Assembly: GCA_029256485.1 (NCBI GenBank)
Contig: JAQSXU010000023.1
Coordinates: forward strand, 1-42,084
Direction of reading: 5' to 3'
DNA from: Clostridiaceae bacterium
GTDB lineage: Bacteria; Bacillota_A; Clostridia; Clostridiales; Clostridiaceae
DNA length: 42,084 nt
Numbering within the stretch: the first letter of the stretch is position 1; the number at the start of each line of letters is the position of its first letter. The notes beneath the pieces were generated by a model that was given only the letters and a program-made list of their open reading frames with translations, searched no databases and was not told the origin of the DNA. Both the position numbers and the translations under genes were made by a program. Below, one piece after another: positions 8,204 through 16,388 of this stretch.

Positions 8204-8398
8204 TCATTCACCTCTCTTACTTTCAATATCTTTAATTTCCTGTAGCAAGGTTTTCTTCTCATTTATTAAATTAGCTATAGAAAATCCAGTAAACAAATAA
8301 TCTTTATCTTTTAATTTTTTATTAGATCTAATTTTTCTAAGTTGCTTATCTATTTCCTTAACTCTATCTTTTTTAACTTCTAACATATCAATTTTCAA
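8204..8398 (-). CDS. Hypothetical coiled-coil protein, 64 aa
   Basis: TTG 8398 follows GAGG by 9 bases. The protein is almost all charged helix (VKEIDKQLRKIRSNKKLKD) with a short uncharged middle (YLFTGFSIANLI), suggesting a helical hairpin. It is the first gene after the AT-rich repeat array (8421-8824). No family recognised. Confidence 0.55.
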   Translation of the reverse strand: MKIDMLEVKKDRVKEIDKQLRKIRSNKKLKDKDYLFTGFSIANLINEKKTLLQEIKDIESKRGE

Positions 8399-8420
8399 AG
8401 TAAATCACCTCATTTTTAAT

Positions 8421-8824
8421 CTCAGAACAAAAAATAACAAGAATATAACAAGAAAATAACAAGTTTTTTAGCTTTTTGTTATCTCTGTAACTATTGATAT
8501 TACTAGCCTGTAGTAATCTCGTAACAAAATAACAAGATTTTTTATAATATACCCCCTATGTTTATATATAAGAGGTATATATACTCTTTCTCATCATAAG
8601 TATATATATATTTATATTTTTGTTATTTATAATATATATATATATATATATATATAAAGGGTACAGCCATGCGGTCTAAGGCACATAACAAAACTGATTT
8701 TAATTTTGTTATTTACAGTTTTTAACACCAGCCTTTAGGCATTGGTATAACTGACCTAGAGTACATAACAAAAAAATATTTCATTTTTGTTATTTTTCTC
8801 ATGTTTTTGTTATTTTTTTGTGAT
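8421..8824. repeat. AT-rich array of TAACAA/TTGTTA units, copy 1
   Basis: No gene fits here. About 12 TAACAA or TTGTTA units are spread over 400 bases, several arranged as facing pairs such as ATAACAAAA...TTTTGTTAT (8689-8716 and 8764-8795), with a central block of alternating AT (8560-8660). The stretch is a diverged inverted copy of 24541-24910: 8522-8541 matches 24789-24808 exactly on the opposite strand, and 8805-8824 matches 24541-24560 exactly. Two CCTNTAG motifs (8507, 8732) lie within it. The iteron-like layout suits a replication origin or a protein-binding centromere-like site. Confidence 0.75.
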
Positions 8825-8860
8825 GAGACAATATTAGATATAAAATATAGTAATTTTTAA

Positions 8861-9100
8861 CTAATTCCATTTATAACTCCAACCACTTATACATTTTAGT
8901 TCTTTACCATCATATGGATTGTCTGAGTTATAATATGGACTGTTTTTGTCAGCTATTGCGCCTTTCATATCTTGAGCGCTACTTATTTTTCTATAATCCA
9001 TTCTATTTTTTAATTTATATTCAACAACATTTCTTGCATTAAATTCGCTATCCGTATCTATGTTATAGGCTGTTCCATCTTCTAAAATAACTATATACAT
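8861..9100 (-). CDS. Hypothetical protein, 79 aa
   Basis: Start ATG 9100 has GGAGG at 9-10 bases; the longer frame beginning at 9130 lacks a ribosome site. The protein begins MYIVILEDGTAYNIDTDSEF, then a helix (NARNVVEYKLKNR), and ends in an aromatic, Gly-rich tail. It looks like a small globular alpha/beta protein. It is the gene between the primase-helicase and the repeat array, and is probably co-transcribed with the primase. Unknown function. Confidence 0.55.
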   Translation of the reverse strand: MYIVILEDGTAYNIDTDSEFNARNVVEYKLKNRMDYRKISSAQDMKGAIADKNSPYYNSDNPYDGKELKCISGWSYKWN

Positions 9101-9116
9101 ATTTTTTATCCTCCTT

Positions 9117-11765
9117 TTATTTAACAACATTAAATATTTTTTGTTCAGCAGCAGTCACCGCCTCAGCCATTAATACGTCTTCGCAATCAACAATTTCTCC
9201 AACATTTAATGCTACTAATTTATTGACGTCATATTCATCGTACCAAGCCTTAGTACCATAACTTAAAGAGTTTTTATCATTATCAGTAAATTGCTTTGCG
9301 TTAGCTTTTAGAATGTAACCTGACTTCTTAGCTTGTTTTCTGAAATCTTTAATCTTCACTAAACTAATATCTAAACTTTGGTAATCTTTTTGATATCTAA
9401 ATAAATAATCAACCATCATTTGGCTTCTGATATATACCTTATTTCTATCTTTTGGATCTATTTTGATAGCCTTGTATATTCCGACATAATTACTATCCTG
9501 TAGAATATCATTAAACTTAATTATCATTTGCTCAATAGTGCTATCAGTGTCATCATTGCCGCTTAAAACTTCCTCACGTATGTTTTGTTCAATGCTGGTA
9601 TGATAGTCTTCTACAGGCTGTAAACCCTGTTTAATTAGCACCTTATTAAGTAACTCTATACCACATGAAATATTAATCGCTGTGTTAAGTGGTCTATCTT
9701 TTAGAGTAAATTTATCCCTTAAACCAATTCTAAGTAGTTTGTATTCCTCTATAGGCATGTTTAAAACCTCCAAAATTAAGCTTTTACCTAACTTGTTTAA
9801 TAATTCTCTATGGTCTTGTAGCCAAAATATTGATTCGCTAGTATCCTTGGTCCTTTCATCTTTACCCATATAGACAATACATGACCTTGTAATTATCGCT
9901 TTTTCACTTCCAGGGATATTTTCTTCGCCTGCAACAATGAGTGGTCTAGTAAGTTTTACATCCTTAACGCCAAATCCTTTATCACCACGACTTATTGGAT
10001 CTCTATCATAAGCACTACGAAATACATTGCTAAGTTCGTCTTTTTTATACTGAGTCATTTTTGACGGTTTAAATTCTTCATATACTATAGGATAATTACC
10101 AACTGAGAGCTCTTCTTTTATAGAGTGAATTGTTGAGGACATTGTTTTTTTATCGCATTTGGGATAATTAAGAAGTGGCATAAGTACTTTTTCAAGCACT
10201 GTTGTTTTACCAGTTTGGCTTTCACCTAATAAGAACAAATGATGTAGCTGAGAATCTAGTTCTATATTTTGAGCAACTTCTAAAAAACTTATTGTACTTC
10301 CAACTAAAGAAATAGCTTGATTGTAATTTATAAACCCAAATAAATGTTGCATTAACTCCTGGAGCTCTTGCTTTTCTATAGGCTTTATATCTAATATGTC
10401 AATATTGCTATTTTCAGCTACACAACTTCTATCTATATCGCCCGGTGTCAATGTGCCTGTAGATGTAATAATTTTAAAGCTGTTAGTACCTTCTATAGGT
10501 AATATTTTAGTTCCAACATTAATTTCACTATTATCTATTGCTATATATTTATTAACCCAACCCTTAAGTCTTACAAGTTCACCGACATTTATACCAGTAA
10601 AGCTAAAATCCATACCTAGAAAGTTTCTAAAGGTTCTTAAATCATCAAATATCTTACTTTGTCCAACCTTTTCAACTATCTTTCCATCTATGCAGCTCTT
10701 AAGTTTTAATCTTATATTTTGTGTTCCTTCATCAACTCTATCAATCTTATTTGCCTCTAGAATGTTAAAATCGGTTATATAAACTTTTGTAGCTTTCTCT
10801 GGTTCGTTTTCATTTTCGCTTTTACTGAATTTAGTATAGTAAATTCCTCTATCATCCTGTTGAAATTCTTTTTTATTCTTCAAATCAAGTGATCTATCAA
10901 AAGCATTTAATAATTCTCGCTTGGTATGTCCTGCCTCTAGCCAATCAGTAACGTCTGCGCCTTTTCCCATAGATTTAATACCAGGTAAATTTACTATTTT
11001 AAACATTGAAGCAGAATTTATAAAATTCTTTTTAACTGTTTCTAAATATTTAATTCCTGGTTCATCATTATCTGGAATAACTAGTATTTTCATGAATTCA
11101 GATTGCAATAATTTAACGCCTTGCTCTTTGCAACTTTTTATAGAAACTGCTACGTAATTTTTATTTAACAAATGGTTAATTCTATTTGTATCACGTTCAC
11201 CTTCAACGAAAATTAGTTGTTTCCCTTCATTTATGCCTTTAAGTGTATTGTATAGATTGTATGGTAACTCATAATCAAAATTTCGCTTATTGTATATCTT
11301 TCCATCTGCACCTATACTGAAATAAGCCAATTCTTTACTTCCATCTACTTTTTTAAACTTAGCTTTATAATATTTAGCTACATTGTTTTCATCTGCAAAT
11401 CTAAATATACCTAATAATTGCTGACCTTTTCTGAAACTTTGATTATTTATACTCCAATTTATATATTCTTCTATTTTTTCAATCTCAAGTTCAGACTCGC
11501 TTTTCTCTATAGGCAATCCTACATTTGCCCTAGCCTGTACATAATCAGTGCCATTATATTGCATATCAAAATCAATTATGTCACCTGATATATCTTTACT
11601 AAAGTCTTTAAACTTCCATTTTCCAGCATTATCATCATAATAAATAGAAAAAGATGGGTTTGCATCTAATGGATTAAAAGGTGATTTCATTTTAAAATGT
11701 CTATCAAATTTTTGCCCTGTACAATGTTCAATATATTCTTTTAAGTCTAGATCTTGTATTTCCAT
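9117..11765 (-). CDS. Primase-helicase fusion (Toprim plus DUF927-like ATPase)
   Basis: An 882-residue replication protein. Residues 1-90 resemble a primase zinc-finger domain without the usual Cys set. A Toprim core follows: FVEGERD near 187-193 and VIPDND near 230-235. The second half holds a P-loop ATPase with Walker A GESQTGKTT near 515-523 and Walker B IVYEE near 561-565, as in DUF927-type phage helicases. It should prime and unwind at the phage origin. The ATG at 11765 has GAGG 7 bases upstream and overlaps the stop of the homing endonuclease gene. The array at 8421-8824 lies just downstream and may be its target. Confidence 0.87.
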   Translation of the reverse strand: MEIQDLDLKEYIEHCTGQKFDRHFKMKSPFNPLDANPSFSIYYDDNAGKWKFKDFSKDISGDIIDFDMQYNGTDYVQARANVGLPIEKSESELEIEKIEEYINWSINNQSFRKGQQLLGIFRFADENNVAKYYKAKFKKVDGSKELAYFSIGADGKIYNKRNFDYELPYNLYNTLKGINEGKQLIFVEGERDTNRINHLLNKNYVAVSIKSCKEQGVKLLQSEFMKILVIPDNDEPGIKYLETVKKNFINSASMFKIVNLPGIKSMGKGADVTDWLEAGHTKRELLNAFDRSLDLKNKKEFQQDDRGIYYTKFSKSENENEPEKATKVYITDFNILEANKIDRVDEGTQNIRLKLKSCIDGKIVEKVGQSKIFDDLRTFRNFLGMDFSFTGINVGELVRLKGWVNKYIAIDNSEINVGTKILPIEGTNSFKIITSTGTLTPGDIDRSCVAENSNIDILDIKPIEKQELQELMQHLFGFINYNQAISLVGSTISFLEVAQNIELDSQLHHLFLLGESQTGKTTVLEKVLMPLLNYPKCDKKTMSSTIHSIKEELSVGNYPIVYEEFKPSKMTQYKKDELSNVFRSAYDRDPISRGDKGFGVKDVKLTRPLIVAGEENIPGSEKAIITRSCIVYMGKDERTKDTSESIFWLQDHRELLNKLGKSLILEVLNMPIEEYKLLRIGLRDKFTLKDRPLNTAINISCGIELLNKVLIKQGLQPVEDYHTSIEQNIREEVLSGNDDTDSTIEQMIIKFNDILQDSNYVGIYKAIKIDPKDRNKVYIRSQMMVDYLFRYQKDYQSLDISLVKIKDFRKQAKKSGYILKANAKQFTDNDKNSLSYGTKAWYDEYDVNKLVALNVGEIVDCEDVLMAEAVTAAEQKIFNVVK

Positions 11766-12373
11766 CAACTCACCTCATTTGCATATTTCCATATATAACC
11801 CTTATATTGTTCATATAATCCATGACAACAATGCCATACACATGATTGATTAAATCCATTTCTTCCACATTCTTTTGTACTATTCCAGGTTTTTATTAAA
11901 TTCATGTTTAAATCATATTGATGAACTTTTTTACTAAGCCTTTTTCTTGTTTTTTCAGCATTTATTTTAAATATTTCTTTACTATAATCTATAGGTTTTC
12001 TGTTTTTATAATCAATATTATTTGTTATTCTTTCATGAAGATTATTATAATTCATGTTGTATTTATGAGTACACCACTCTAAGTTATCAACAAAATTATT
12101 AGCTTTGCATTCATCTTTATGGTTTATACATGGATAATTATTAGGGTTAGGAATAAAGGCTTTAGCCACTAATCTATGAACTAAAAATCTTTTGACTTTA
12201 TCATTCTTAGATAAGGTTATTGCTTTGTATCCATTATTCATAATAAATGGTTTTCTTATTAGATTTTTGGTAAAACTATAAACTCTACCTAAATCACTAA
12301 TTTTATATAATCCTTCATACCCTTCGATATCTCTCCAAATCTCTTGCTTTTGGTTCAAATCTAATATATTCAT
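11765..12373 (-). CDS. HNH homing endonuclease with NUMOD4 and NUMOD1-like domains
   Basis: A 202-residue protein. NUMOD4 is at the start (EIWRDIEGYEGLYKISDLGRVYS), the HNH nuclease follows (VHRLVAKAF...CINHKDECKANNFVDNLEWCTHKYN), and a NUMOD1-like DNA-binding tail (VHQYDLNMNLIKTWNSTKE) ends it. These free-standing endonucleases cut a related phage genome lacking the gene and copy themselves in. No intron is evident: the neighbouring genes appear intact. A CGTTCA/TGAACG hairpin (12377-12392) lies just before the start and could restrict translation. Its stop overlaps the primase start. Confidence 0.87.
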   Translation of the reverse strand: MNILDLNQKQEIWRDIEGYEGLYKISDLGRVYSFTKNLIRKPFIMNNGYKAITLSKNDKVKRFLVHRLVAKAFIPNPNNYPCINHKDECKANNFVDNLEWCTHKYNMNYNNLHERITNNIDYKNRKPIDYSKEIFKINAEKTRKRLSKKVHQYDLNMNLIKTWNSTKECGRNGFNQSCVWHCCHGLYEQYKGYIWKYANEVS

Positions 12374-12376
12374 CTT

Positions 12377-12403
12377 CGTTCACGTCTGAACGATACCGGT
12401 ATC
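12377..12403 (-). promoter_or_regulatory. Double palindrome before the homing endonuclease start
   Basis: Two perfect palindromes abut: CGTTCA-4-TGAACG at 12377-12392 and GATACCGGTATC at 12392-12403, unusually GC-rich for this genome. They end 4 bases upstream of the endonuclease ATG. In RNA the first can fold over the ribosome-binding region, as known for some phage homing genes. Confidence 0.45.
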
Positions 12404-12434
12404 TTTTATCTAGAATTATTCATTAACTCCTTTC

Positions 12435-12713
12435 TTAAATTTTAAATCCGTTCCAAATTTCATCCTCTGTCATATTTCTATAGAGTAAAGACTCTATTTG
12501 CTTTTTAGTTGTACTTAAATCAGCTATTAACTCATTGAACAGCCCAAAAGTATCAAGCCACATTCCACCTTCTCTTACAATGTACTTATTATTTTTATCT
12601 TTTAAAGGCGTTGAACATTGTATAAAATTATGTGTCTTTAGGTATTCTGTGGCTTTTTTATCTCTAGCTAATAACTTGTTATATTTTTTCTTAAGATCAA
12701 TTAAACCTTCCAT
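12435..12713 (-). CDS. Hypothetical protein, 92 aa
   Basis: An ATG at 12713 overlaps the end of the broken gene at 12701-12856. The product is a helical-strand-helical small protein: a basic coil (LKKKYNKLLARDKKATEYLKTH), a strand pair (YIVREGGMWLDTFG), and a C-terminal helix ending MTEDEIWNGFKI. No motif is recognised. Its place between two HNH endonuclease genes suggests one of them inserted beside it. Confidence 0.5.
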   Translation of the reverse strand: MEGLIDLKKKYNKLLARDKKATEYLKTHNFIQCSTPLKDKNNKYIVREGGMWLDTFGLFNELIADLSTTKKQIESLLYRNMTEDEIWNGFKI

Positions 12714-12856
12714 ACATTCACCTTATTTTTACTCTTTTGATGAAGCGATTTCTTATTGCCTGTACGCTTAACTTCAACTTCTATAGGCTTATCAGTTCTT
12801 AGCCTTAAGAGTGTATTTTTAACAGCTTGGTCTATTATTTAATTCACGCTTCGCAT
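12701..12856 (-). pseudogene. Small early gene with a premature stop at codon 6
   Basis: The ATG at 12856 has GGAG at 9 bases, a proper start, but the sixth codon is TAA (12839-12841) after M-R-S-V-N. The frame then stays open for 45 codons (IIDQAVKNTLLRLRTDKPIE...), ending at 12701 with a coupled overlap to the next gene. The sequence after the stop looks like a normal soluble protein and carries a CCTNTAG site. One change, TAA to AAA, would restore a 51-residue product. It abuts the second homing endonuclease, so damage may be linked to that insertion. Confidence 0.6.
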
Positions 12857-12860
12857 TTAA

Positions 12861-13391
12861 TCACACTCCGATAATATTTTTATAATCATCACAGTAATAC
12901 CATTTATACCCTTTGTAACTTTCTTTTTCGCCTTTTAAGCACATTAGAATAAATTTATAATAAAATTTATTATTTATAGCTTCTCTTCCTGACTCAAATT
13001 CTCTTTTTTCTCCTGTAATAACATCTACAGCAACTAAAGGCTTTACTCTTGTTAATCTTCTTCTAGCTTGTGCTGTTCCGTGATTAATGTTATGTTTCTG
13101 AGTACACCACTCTAAATTTTCAATATTATTATTTTGGGGATTTTCGTCAATATGGTTTACTATATTAAAATTATTCGGATTGGGTATAAAAGTTTGTGCA
13201 ACTAAACGGTGTACCCTAATAATTTCTCCTTTTGACTTTTTATACAAAATAACTTTGTAATAGCCATACTTATCTGTTTGCTGTTTTAAAATCAAATTAC
13301 TTTTTATGCTTCTTACTCTTCCTGCATTACTTACTTGATATTCACCTTCATATCCTTGTATATCATTCCAAACTTCTTCCAATAAAATCAC
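12861..13391 (-). CDS. HNH homing endonuclease with NUMOD4 domain
   Basis: A 176-residue protein with NUMOD4 at the start (EEVWNDIQGYEGEYQVSNAGRVRSI), the HNH core (VHRLVAQTF...NIVNHIDENPQNNNIENLEWCTQKHN), and a short C-terminal NUMOD-like part (VAVDVITGEKREFESGREAI). It is related to, but clearly different from, the endonuclease at 11765. It lies between the 155-aa early gene and a broken small gene, with 4 bases to the former. Free-standing and selfish in nature. Confidence 0.85.
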   Translation of the reverse strand: MILLEEVWNDIQGYEGEYQVSNAGRVRSIKSNLILKQQTDKYGYYKVILYKKSKGEIIRVHRLVAQTFIPNPNNFNIVNHIDENPQNNNIENLEWCTQKHNINHGTAQARRRLTRVKPLVAVDVITGEKREFESGREAINNKFYYKFILMCLKGEKESYKGYKWYYCDDYKNIIGV

Positions 13392-13395
13392 TTCC

Positions 13396-13863
13396 TTAAA
13401 TTTTATAAGAAAATTTGCAATTCCCTAAATCCTCAGTTTCATCAAAAGGTATTATTTCTTGAGCATCAAAGTGCCTATAGAGGTCACACTCTTTAAAGCA
13501 CTTTGTACAGTTTTGGCAATTTAAGTCCATGGTTATTTCTACTAAGTCAAAATACTCTTTGCTATCTTCATAAGCTGCCTTAAGTTCTGCATCTTTCCTC
13601 TTTTGCAATACTTCTAATTCACTATCAGTTAATACAGTTACTTTTGAGCTTCTAGCAAGCCTAAGGAATTTATCTACATACTTTTGGTCAAGTCTTTTAA
13701 GTAAATGGTCTATAGCCTTAACCATGAAGCTTGTACCACGTCTTAAGTCTGCTAATTCAGCCTTAGTTATTAAATTGCCTTTAGAGAAATGTTCAGTAAG
13801 GTTTTTGGCTGTGCATATTACAACCAGTTCTTTTTCTTCGATATTGTTTAAGTAATCTTTCAT
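13396..13863 (-). CDS. Hypothetical early protein with C-terminal Cys cluster, 155 aa
   Basis: The N-terminal two thirds are helical (TKAELADLRRGTSFMVKAIDHLLKRLDQKY), and the C-terminus has CQNCTKCFKECDLYRHF and a late GNCKF, giving five Cys and a His able to bind metal. I recall a family of similar length in clostridial phages (possibly DUF5651) but cannot confirm it. It starts one base before the end of the HTH-MazG gene, so it is co-translated. Function unknown. Confidence 0.6.
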   Translation of the reverse strand: MKDYLNNIEEKELVVICTAKNLTEHFSKGNLITKAELADLRRGTSFMVKAIDHLLKRLDQKYVDKFLRLARSSKVTVLTDSELEVLQKRKDAELKAAYEDSKEYFDLVEITMDLNCQNCTKCFKECDLYRHFDAQEIIPFDETEDLGNCKFSYKI

Positions 13864-14328
13864 TTACCAAACAACTCCTTTAAGCCTCTCAAGCTTTTCT
13901 TTTTTATGATGGTCAATTTCAGCATTACTAAATATTAATCTAAGCTGACTTAGCATTATTTCAACGTCTGCTATTTCTTCATTGATATTTGCACTACTTT
14001 CATTTTTAGTGAAATGTCTTGCTAATGCTGTGCTTAACTCTCCCAACTCTTCTATTGCCTTTATAATTTGCTGATTTTCTCCAAAAGTATTAATTGCCTT
14101 TAGATAGATTTCTTTTTCAATTTTTTCTATAGGCTCGATTGTAATTAACCCACCTATAGGAATATTTAAAGCTTCAGCTATTTTAATTAACATTTCAACC
14201 CTTGGTTCTCTATGATTATTTTCATAATTTGCTAAGGTAGAAACAGGAATTTCAAGAATTCTAGCAAACTCTTCTTGTCTTAATCCTTTGCTTTTTCTAG
14301 CTTTCTTAATCCTTTCACCTAATGTCAT
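13864..14328 (-). CDS. HTH (XRE) - MazG-like fusion protein
   Basis: A 154-residue protein. Residues 1-62 are an XRE-type HTH (GERIKKARKSKGLRQEEFARIL...STLANYENNHREP). Residues 78-150 resemble the MazG-like pyrophosphohydrolase helical fold: EELGE at 93-97 and EEIADVEIML at 117-126 supply the metal-binding acidic residues. MazG enzymes cleave non-canonical or regulatory nucleotides, including ppGpp-type alarmones in some cases. The fusion could tie nucleotide sensing to transcription or simply clean the pool. GAGG lies 9 bases before ATG 14328. Confidence 0.75.
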   Translation of the reverse strand: MTLGERIKKARKSKGLRQEEFARILEIPVSTLANYENNHREPRVEMLIKIAEALNIPIGGLITIEPIEKIEKEIYLKAINTFGENQQIIKAIEELGELSTALARHFTKNESSANINEEIADVEIMLSQLRLIFSNAEIDHHKKEKLERLKGVVW

Positions 14329-14734
14329 TAGAATCAGCCTCGCTTTCTTTTATATACCATTTGCCTTCTTTGATTATCTGTCTTAATTGAATGCTGCTAT
14401 GATATACTGATAATGCTTCTAGTACATCTGAGAAAGTATTAAAAGAAAGCATTTTATCTTTAATTAACTGATGTTCAACTTTACATTTCTTATCAGAATT
14501 AACTACTTCCATAAAGCTTACTGGTTGTTGAATTGTAATGAATGTTGCAGTTATATATCTTTCATTTAACATATCAACTGATTGATTGTTTTCTTTATAG
14601 TAAAAATTTTTACATCCCATTAATGCAATATATAATATTTCTGTTTTAGCAAATGCAAATCTATCTTCAAAAGATACTTCAAATGTTGTCCCTATAGGCA
14701 TTTTCATAGCCTCGATTATATTTAACTTACTCAT
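14315..14734 (-). CDS. Hypothetical protein, 139 aa
   Basis: I start at ATG 14734, which overlaps the stop of the ERCC4 nuclease gene, rather than at 14749. The first half is strand-rich (IGTTFEVSFEDRFAFAKTEILYIAL), the second helical (TFSDVLEALSVYHSSIQLRQIIKEGKWYI). The KEGKWYI ending with an acidic tail is seen in several short phage early proteins. No function recognised. The end overlaps the HTH-MazG gene by 14 bases, so the three genes are tightly coupled. Confidence 0.6.
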   Translation of the reverse strand: MSKLNIIEAMKMPIGTTFEVSFEDRFAFAKTEILYIALMGCKNFYYKENNQSVDMLNERYITATFITIQQPVSFMEVVNSDKKCKVEHQLIKDKMLSFNTFSDVLEALSVYHSSIQLRQIIKEGKWYIKESEADSNDIR

Positions 14735-15359
14735 TAATATCGCTCTCACTTTCTTCTAAATCTTCTTCATCTTCATCAAGGATAAAACCTTTATGCTTAA
14801 ACAATGCATAAACATAAGATTGTAATTTATAATAAATTTTGCTCCCCATACACTCTTTAGGCACTGGAATGATTGCTGTATTATATTCAGCTTCAATCAT
14901 TTTATAAAGCCTATTCATAAGAGTAAAAGGATCGTATTCACTTCTATAATTGCCATTACGTAGGTTTATTTCAAAATTAGGATCTTCAATAAAAACTAGA
15001 TATTTCATTTCATACATATTAAGATGTGCTAATTCTTTCTTTAGTCTAGCTGCATCCTGTTTTAGATTACCCGCTAATTCATCTATTCCGTTTTTACGTT
15101 CTATAGCAAAATCTCTATCAAAGTAAATATCCCTTGTAAACTCTCCTATAGTACCTTTAGGAATCATACAACTATAATCTCCATAAGTTAGTTTCATTTT
15201 TCTATAGGGTATTTTCTTCTTATCAAAAAAACTTGTAATGTGGCTGTTTTCCTGTTCATTTGTATCAACTAAAACCACGATACTGTTTTTAATCCTATCC
15301 ATTTCTTTATCAGTAAATTTATAACGAATTTTAATCACCTTCTCTTTTAGAGTGAGCAA
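14727..15359 (-). CDS. ERCC4/XPF-type nuclease
   Basis: A 210-residue protein with the ERCC4 nuclease signature: VDTNEQ (31-36), GDY (60-62), and IERKNGIDEL (86-95), which together give the metal-binding V-D-x-x-E, G-D-Y and E-R-K set. Such phage nucleases cut branched DNA made in recombination or replication. An acidic tail (EDEEDLEESESD) follows. The start is uncertain: TTG 15359 has no ribosome site, whereas AAGGTG sits near an in-frame ATT at 15329. It belongs to a recombination set with the SSB-like and RecA-like genes. Confidence 0.82.
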   Translation of the reverse strand: MLTLKEKVIKIRYKFTDKEMDRIKNSIVVLVDTNEQENSHITSFFDKKKIPYRKMKLTYGDYSCMIPKGTIGEFTRDIYFDRDFAIERKNGIDELAGNLKQDAARLKKELAHLNMYEMKYLVFIEDPNFEINLRNGNYRSEYDPFTLMNRLYKMIEAEYNTAIIPVPKECMGSKIYYKLQSYVYALFKHKGFILDEDEEDLEESESDINE

Positions 15360-15395
15360 ATAACACTATTGTTAAATGCTCAAAACTCTTGATTA

Positions 15396-15761
15396 TTAAT
15401 TAAAAAATAATGCTGCTGTACTATTGTAATTAAAACTTGCACGCTTATCTGTCACTAAAGATTCGCTTTGGCAATATGCACCAGCACATACTTGGTCACT
15501 TTGACAATAACAGTCTGCATTAAGTAAACACCTTTGATTAAGACAACCTTTAGAAGTATTAATATCGTCAGGCACTCTACTTGTTAACTCTAAAGGATCT
15601 TTAATTCCAAAATAATCTGCTACCTTTTGCATATTTGGAGTAACTTGCTTATAATGTCCATTTTCAATGTTGCTTATAGCTGTTCTTTCAGCTCCGCTTT
15701 CCTTAGACAATTGAACTGTTGATAATCCTTTACTTAACCTTAGTTTTCTTAATAAAATCAT
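15396..15761 (-). CDS. HTH (XRE) protein with Cys-rich tail, 121 aa
   Basis: Residues 1-62 form an XRE HTH (LRKLRLSKGLSTVQLSKESGAERTAISNIENG). Residues 73-97 hold six Cys (73, 78, 84, 86, 92, 97) in a C-x4-C...N-x-x-C pattern that looks like the DUF1540 knuckle. A zinc- or redox-responsive DNA-binding protein is a reasonable guess. The ribosome site AGGAGG overlaps a CCTATAGG motif at 15773. It lies mid-way in the early operon rather than next to an operator, so it may act elsewhere. Confidence 0.65.
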   Translation of the reverse strand: MILLRKLRLSKGLSTVQLSKESGAERTAISNIENGHYKQVTPNMQKVADYFGIKDPLELTSRVPDDINTSKGCLNQRCLLNADCYCQSDQVCAGAYCQSESLVTDKRASFNYNSTAALFFN

Positions 15762-15780
15762 AGCTAATTCCTCCTATAGG

Positions 15781-16386
15781 CTAGAAAGGCATATCGCCAT
15801 CATCTACTGGCGTAATATCCTCATTTGGATTAAATGAATTATTATTGTTACTACCTGGATTTAAAAGTTTATCCTTCGGAGGTTCTATTCCTTGCTTAAC
15901 CGCCTCAATTGTTACCCATTCTTTAAATTTTACAGAGAATTTACTTTCGCCTGTGCTTTGATCTAGATATTCTTCATTTTGAAAAACTCCACCAACCAAC
16001 TTGCCTGCAAAACATTTTTCATAGTTATGAGTGTTAGCACCTTCTAAATCCCAAACAATCTTAAATCCATTATTAGACTTTTCAACTGCTTCATGGAATC
16101 CTTTTAAAAATCCACTTGGATCTCCATCCGCTGTATAAACTAATTCATCTTTATGACCATTCCAAGGCCATTTTTTGCCCTGTCTAGTATCATTTTTAAA
16201 TGCATTTGTGAAGAAATTAGGTTGTATATCGCTTTTATCAGTATCAAAATAAACTGTTACTTTGTCTTTGCCTGCATAAGTTTTGCCTTCTTCAACTTTT
16301 TTAATTACTAGAATGTGCCCTCCTATTTTTAATTTTTCATAACTTCCTGCTGCTTGTACTTCATCATATCCTTTTGGCTTAATCAT
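15781..16386 (-). CDS. Single-stranded DNA-binding protein, DUF669-like
   Basis: A 201-residue protein with the DUF669 layout (GSYEKLKIGGHILVIKKVEEG near the start, PWNGHKDELVY, and FKEWVTIEAVKQG before a linker). The C-terminal 35 residues are Asn/Pro-rich and end D-D-G-D-M-P-F, the acidic, Phe-terminated tip by which bacterial SSBs call partner enzymes. It should coat ssDNA during phage replication. Neighbours are a RecA-like ATPase and an ERCC4 nuclease, as in Sak4-type recombination modules. Confidence 0.82.
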   Translation of the reverse strand: MIKPKGYDEVQAAGSYEKLKIGGHILVIKKVEEGKTYAGKDKVTVYFDTDKSDIQPNFFTNAFKNDTRQGKKWPWNGHKDELVYTADGDPSGFLKGFHEAVEKSNNGFKIVWDLEGANTHNYEKCFAGKLVGGVFQNEEYLDQSTGESKFSVKFKEWVTIEAVKQGIEPPKDKLLNPGSNNNNSFNPNEDITPVDDGDMPF

Positions 16387-16388
16387 AA

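Noticed and set aside
8560..8665. Alternating AT stretch as a promoter
   Set aside because: It matches -10 elements everywhere by chance and no gene follows at the right distance; it is more simply part of the repeat array.
8421..8824. A CRISPR array or IS terminal repeats
   Set aside because: Units are short, in both orientations and irregularly spaced, without spacers; no transposase gene or target duplication is present.
11765..13391. Group I introns carrying the HNH genes
   Set aside because: Neighbouring genes are separate, whole frames with their own starts, and no split gene was found to need splicing.
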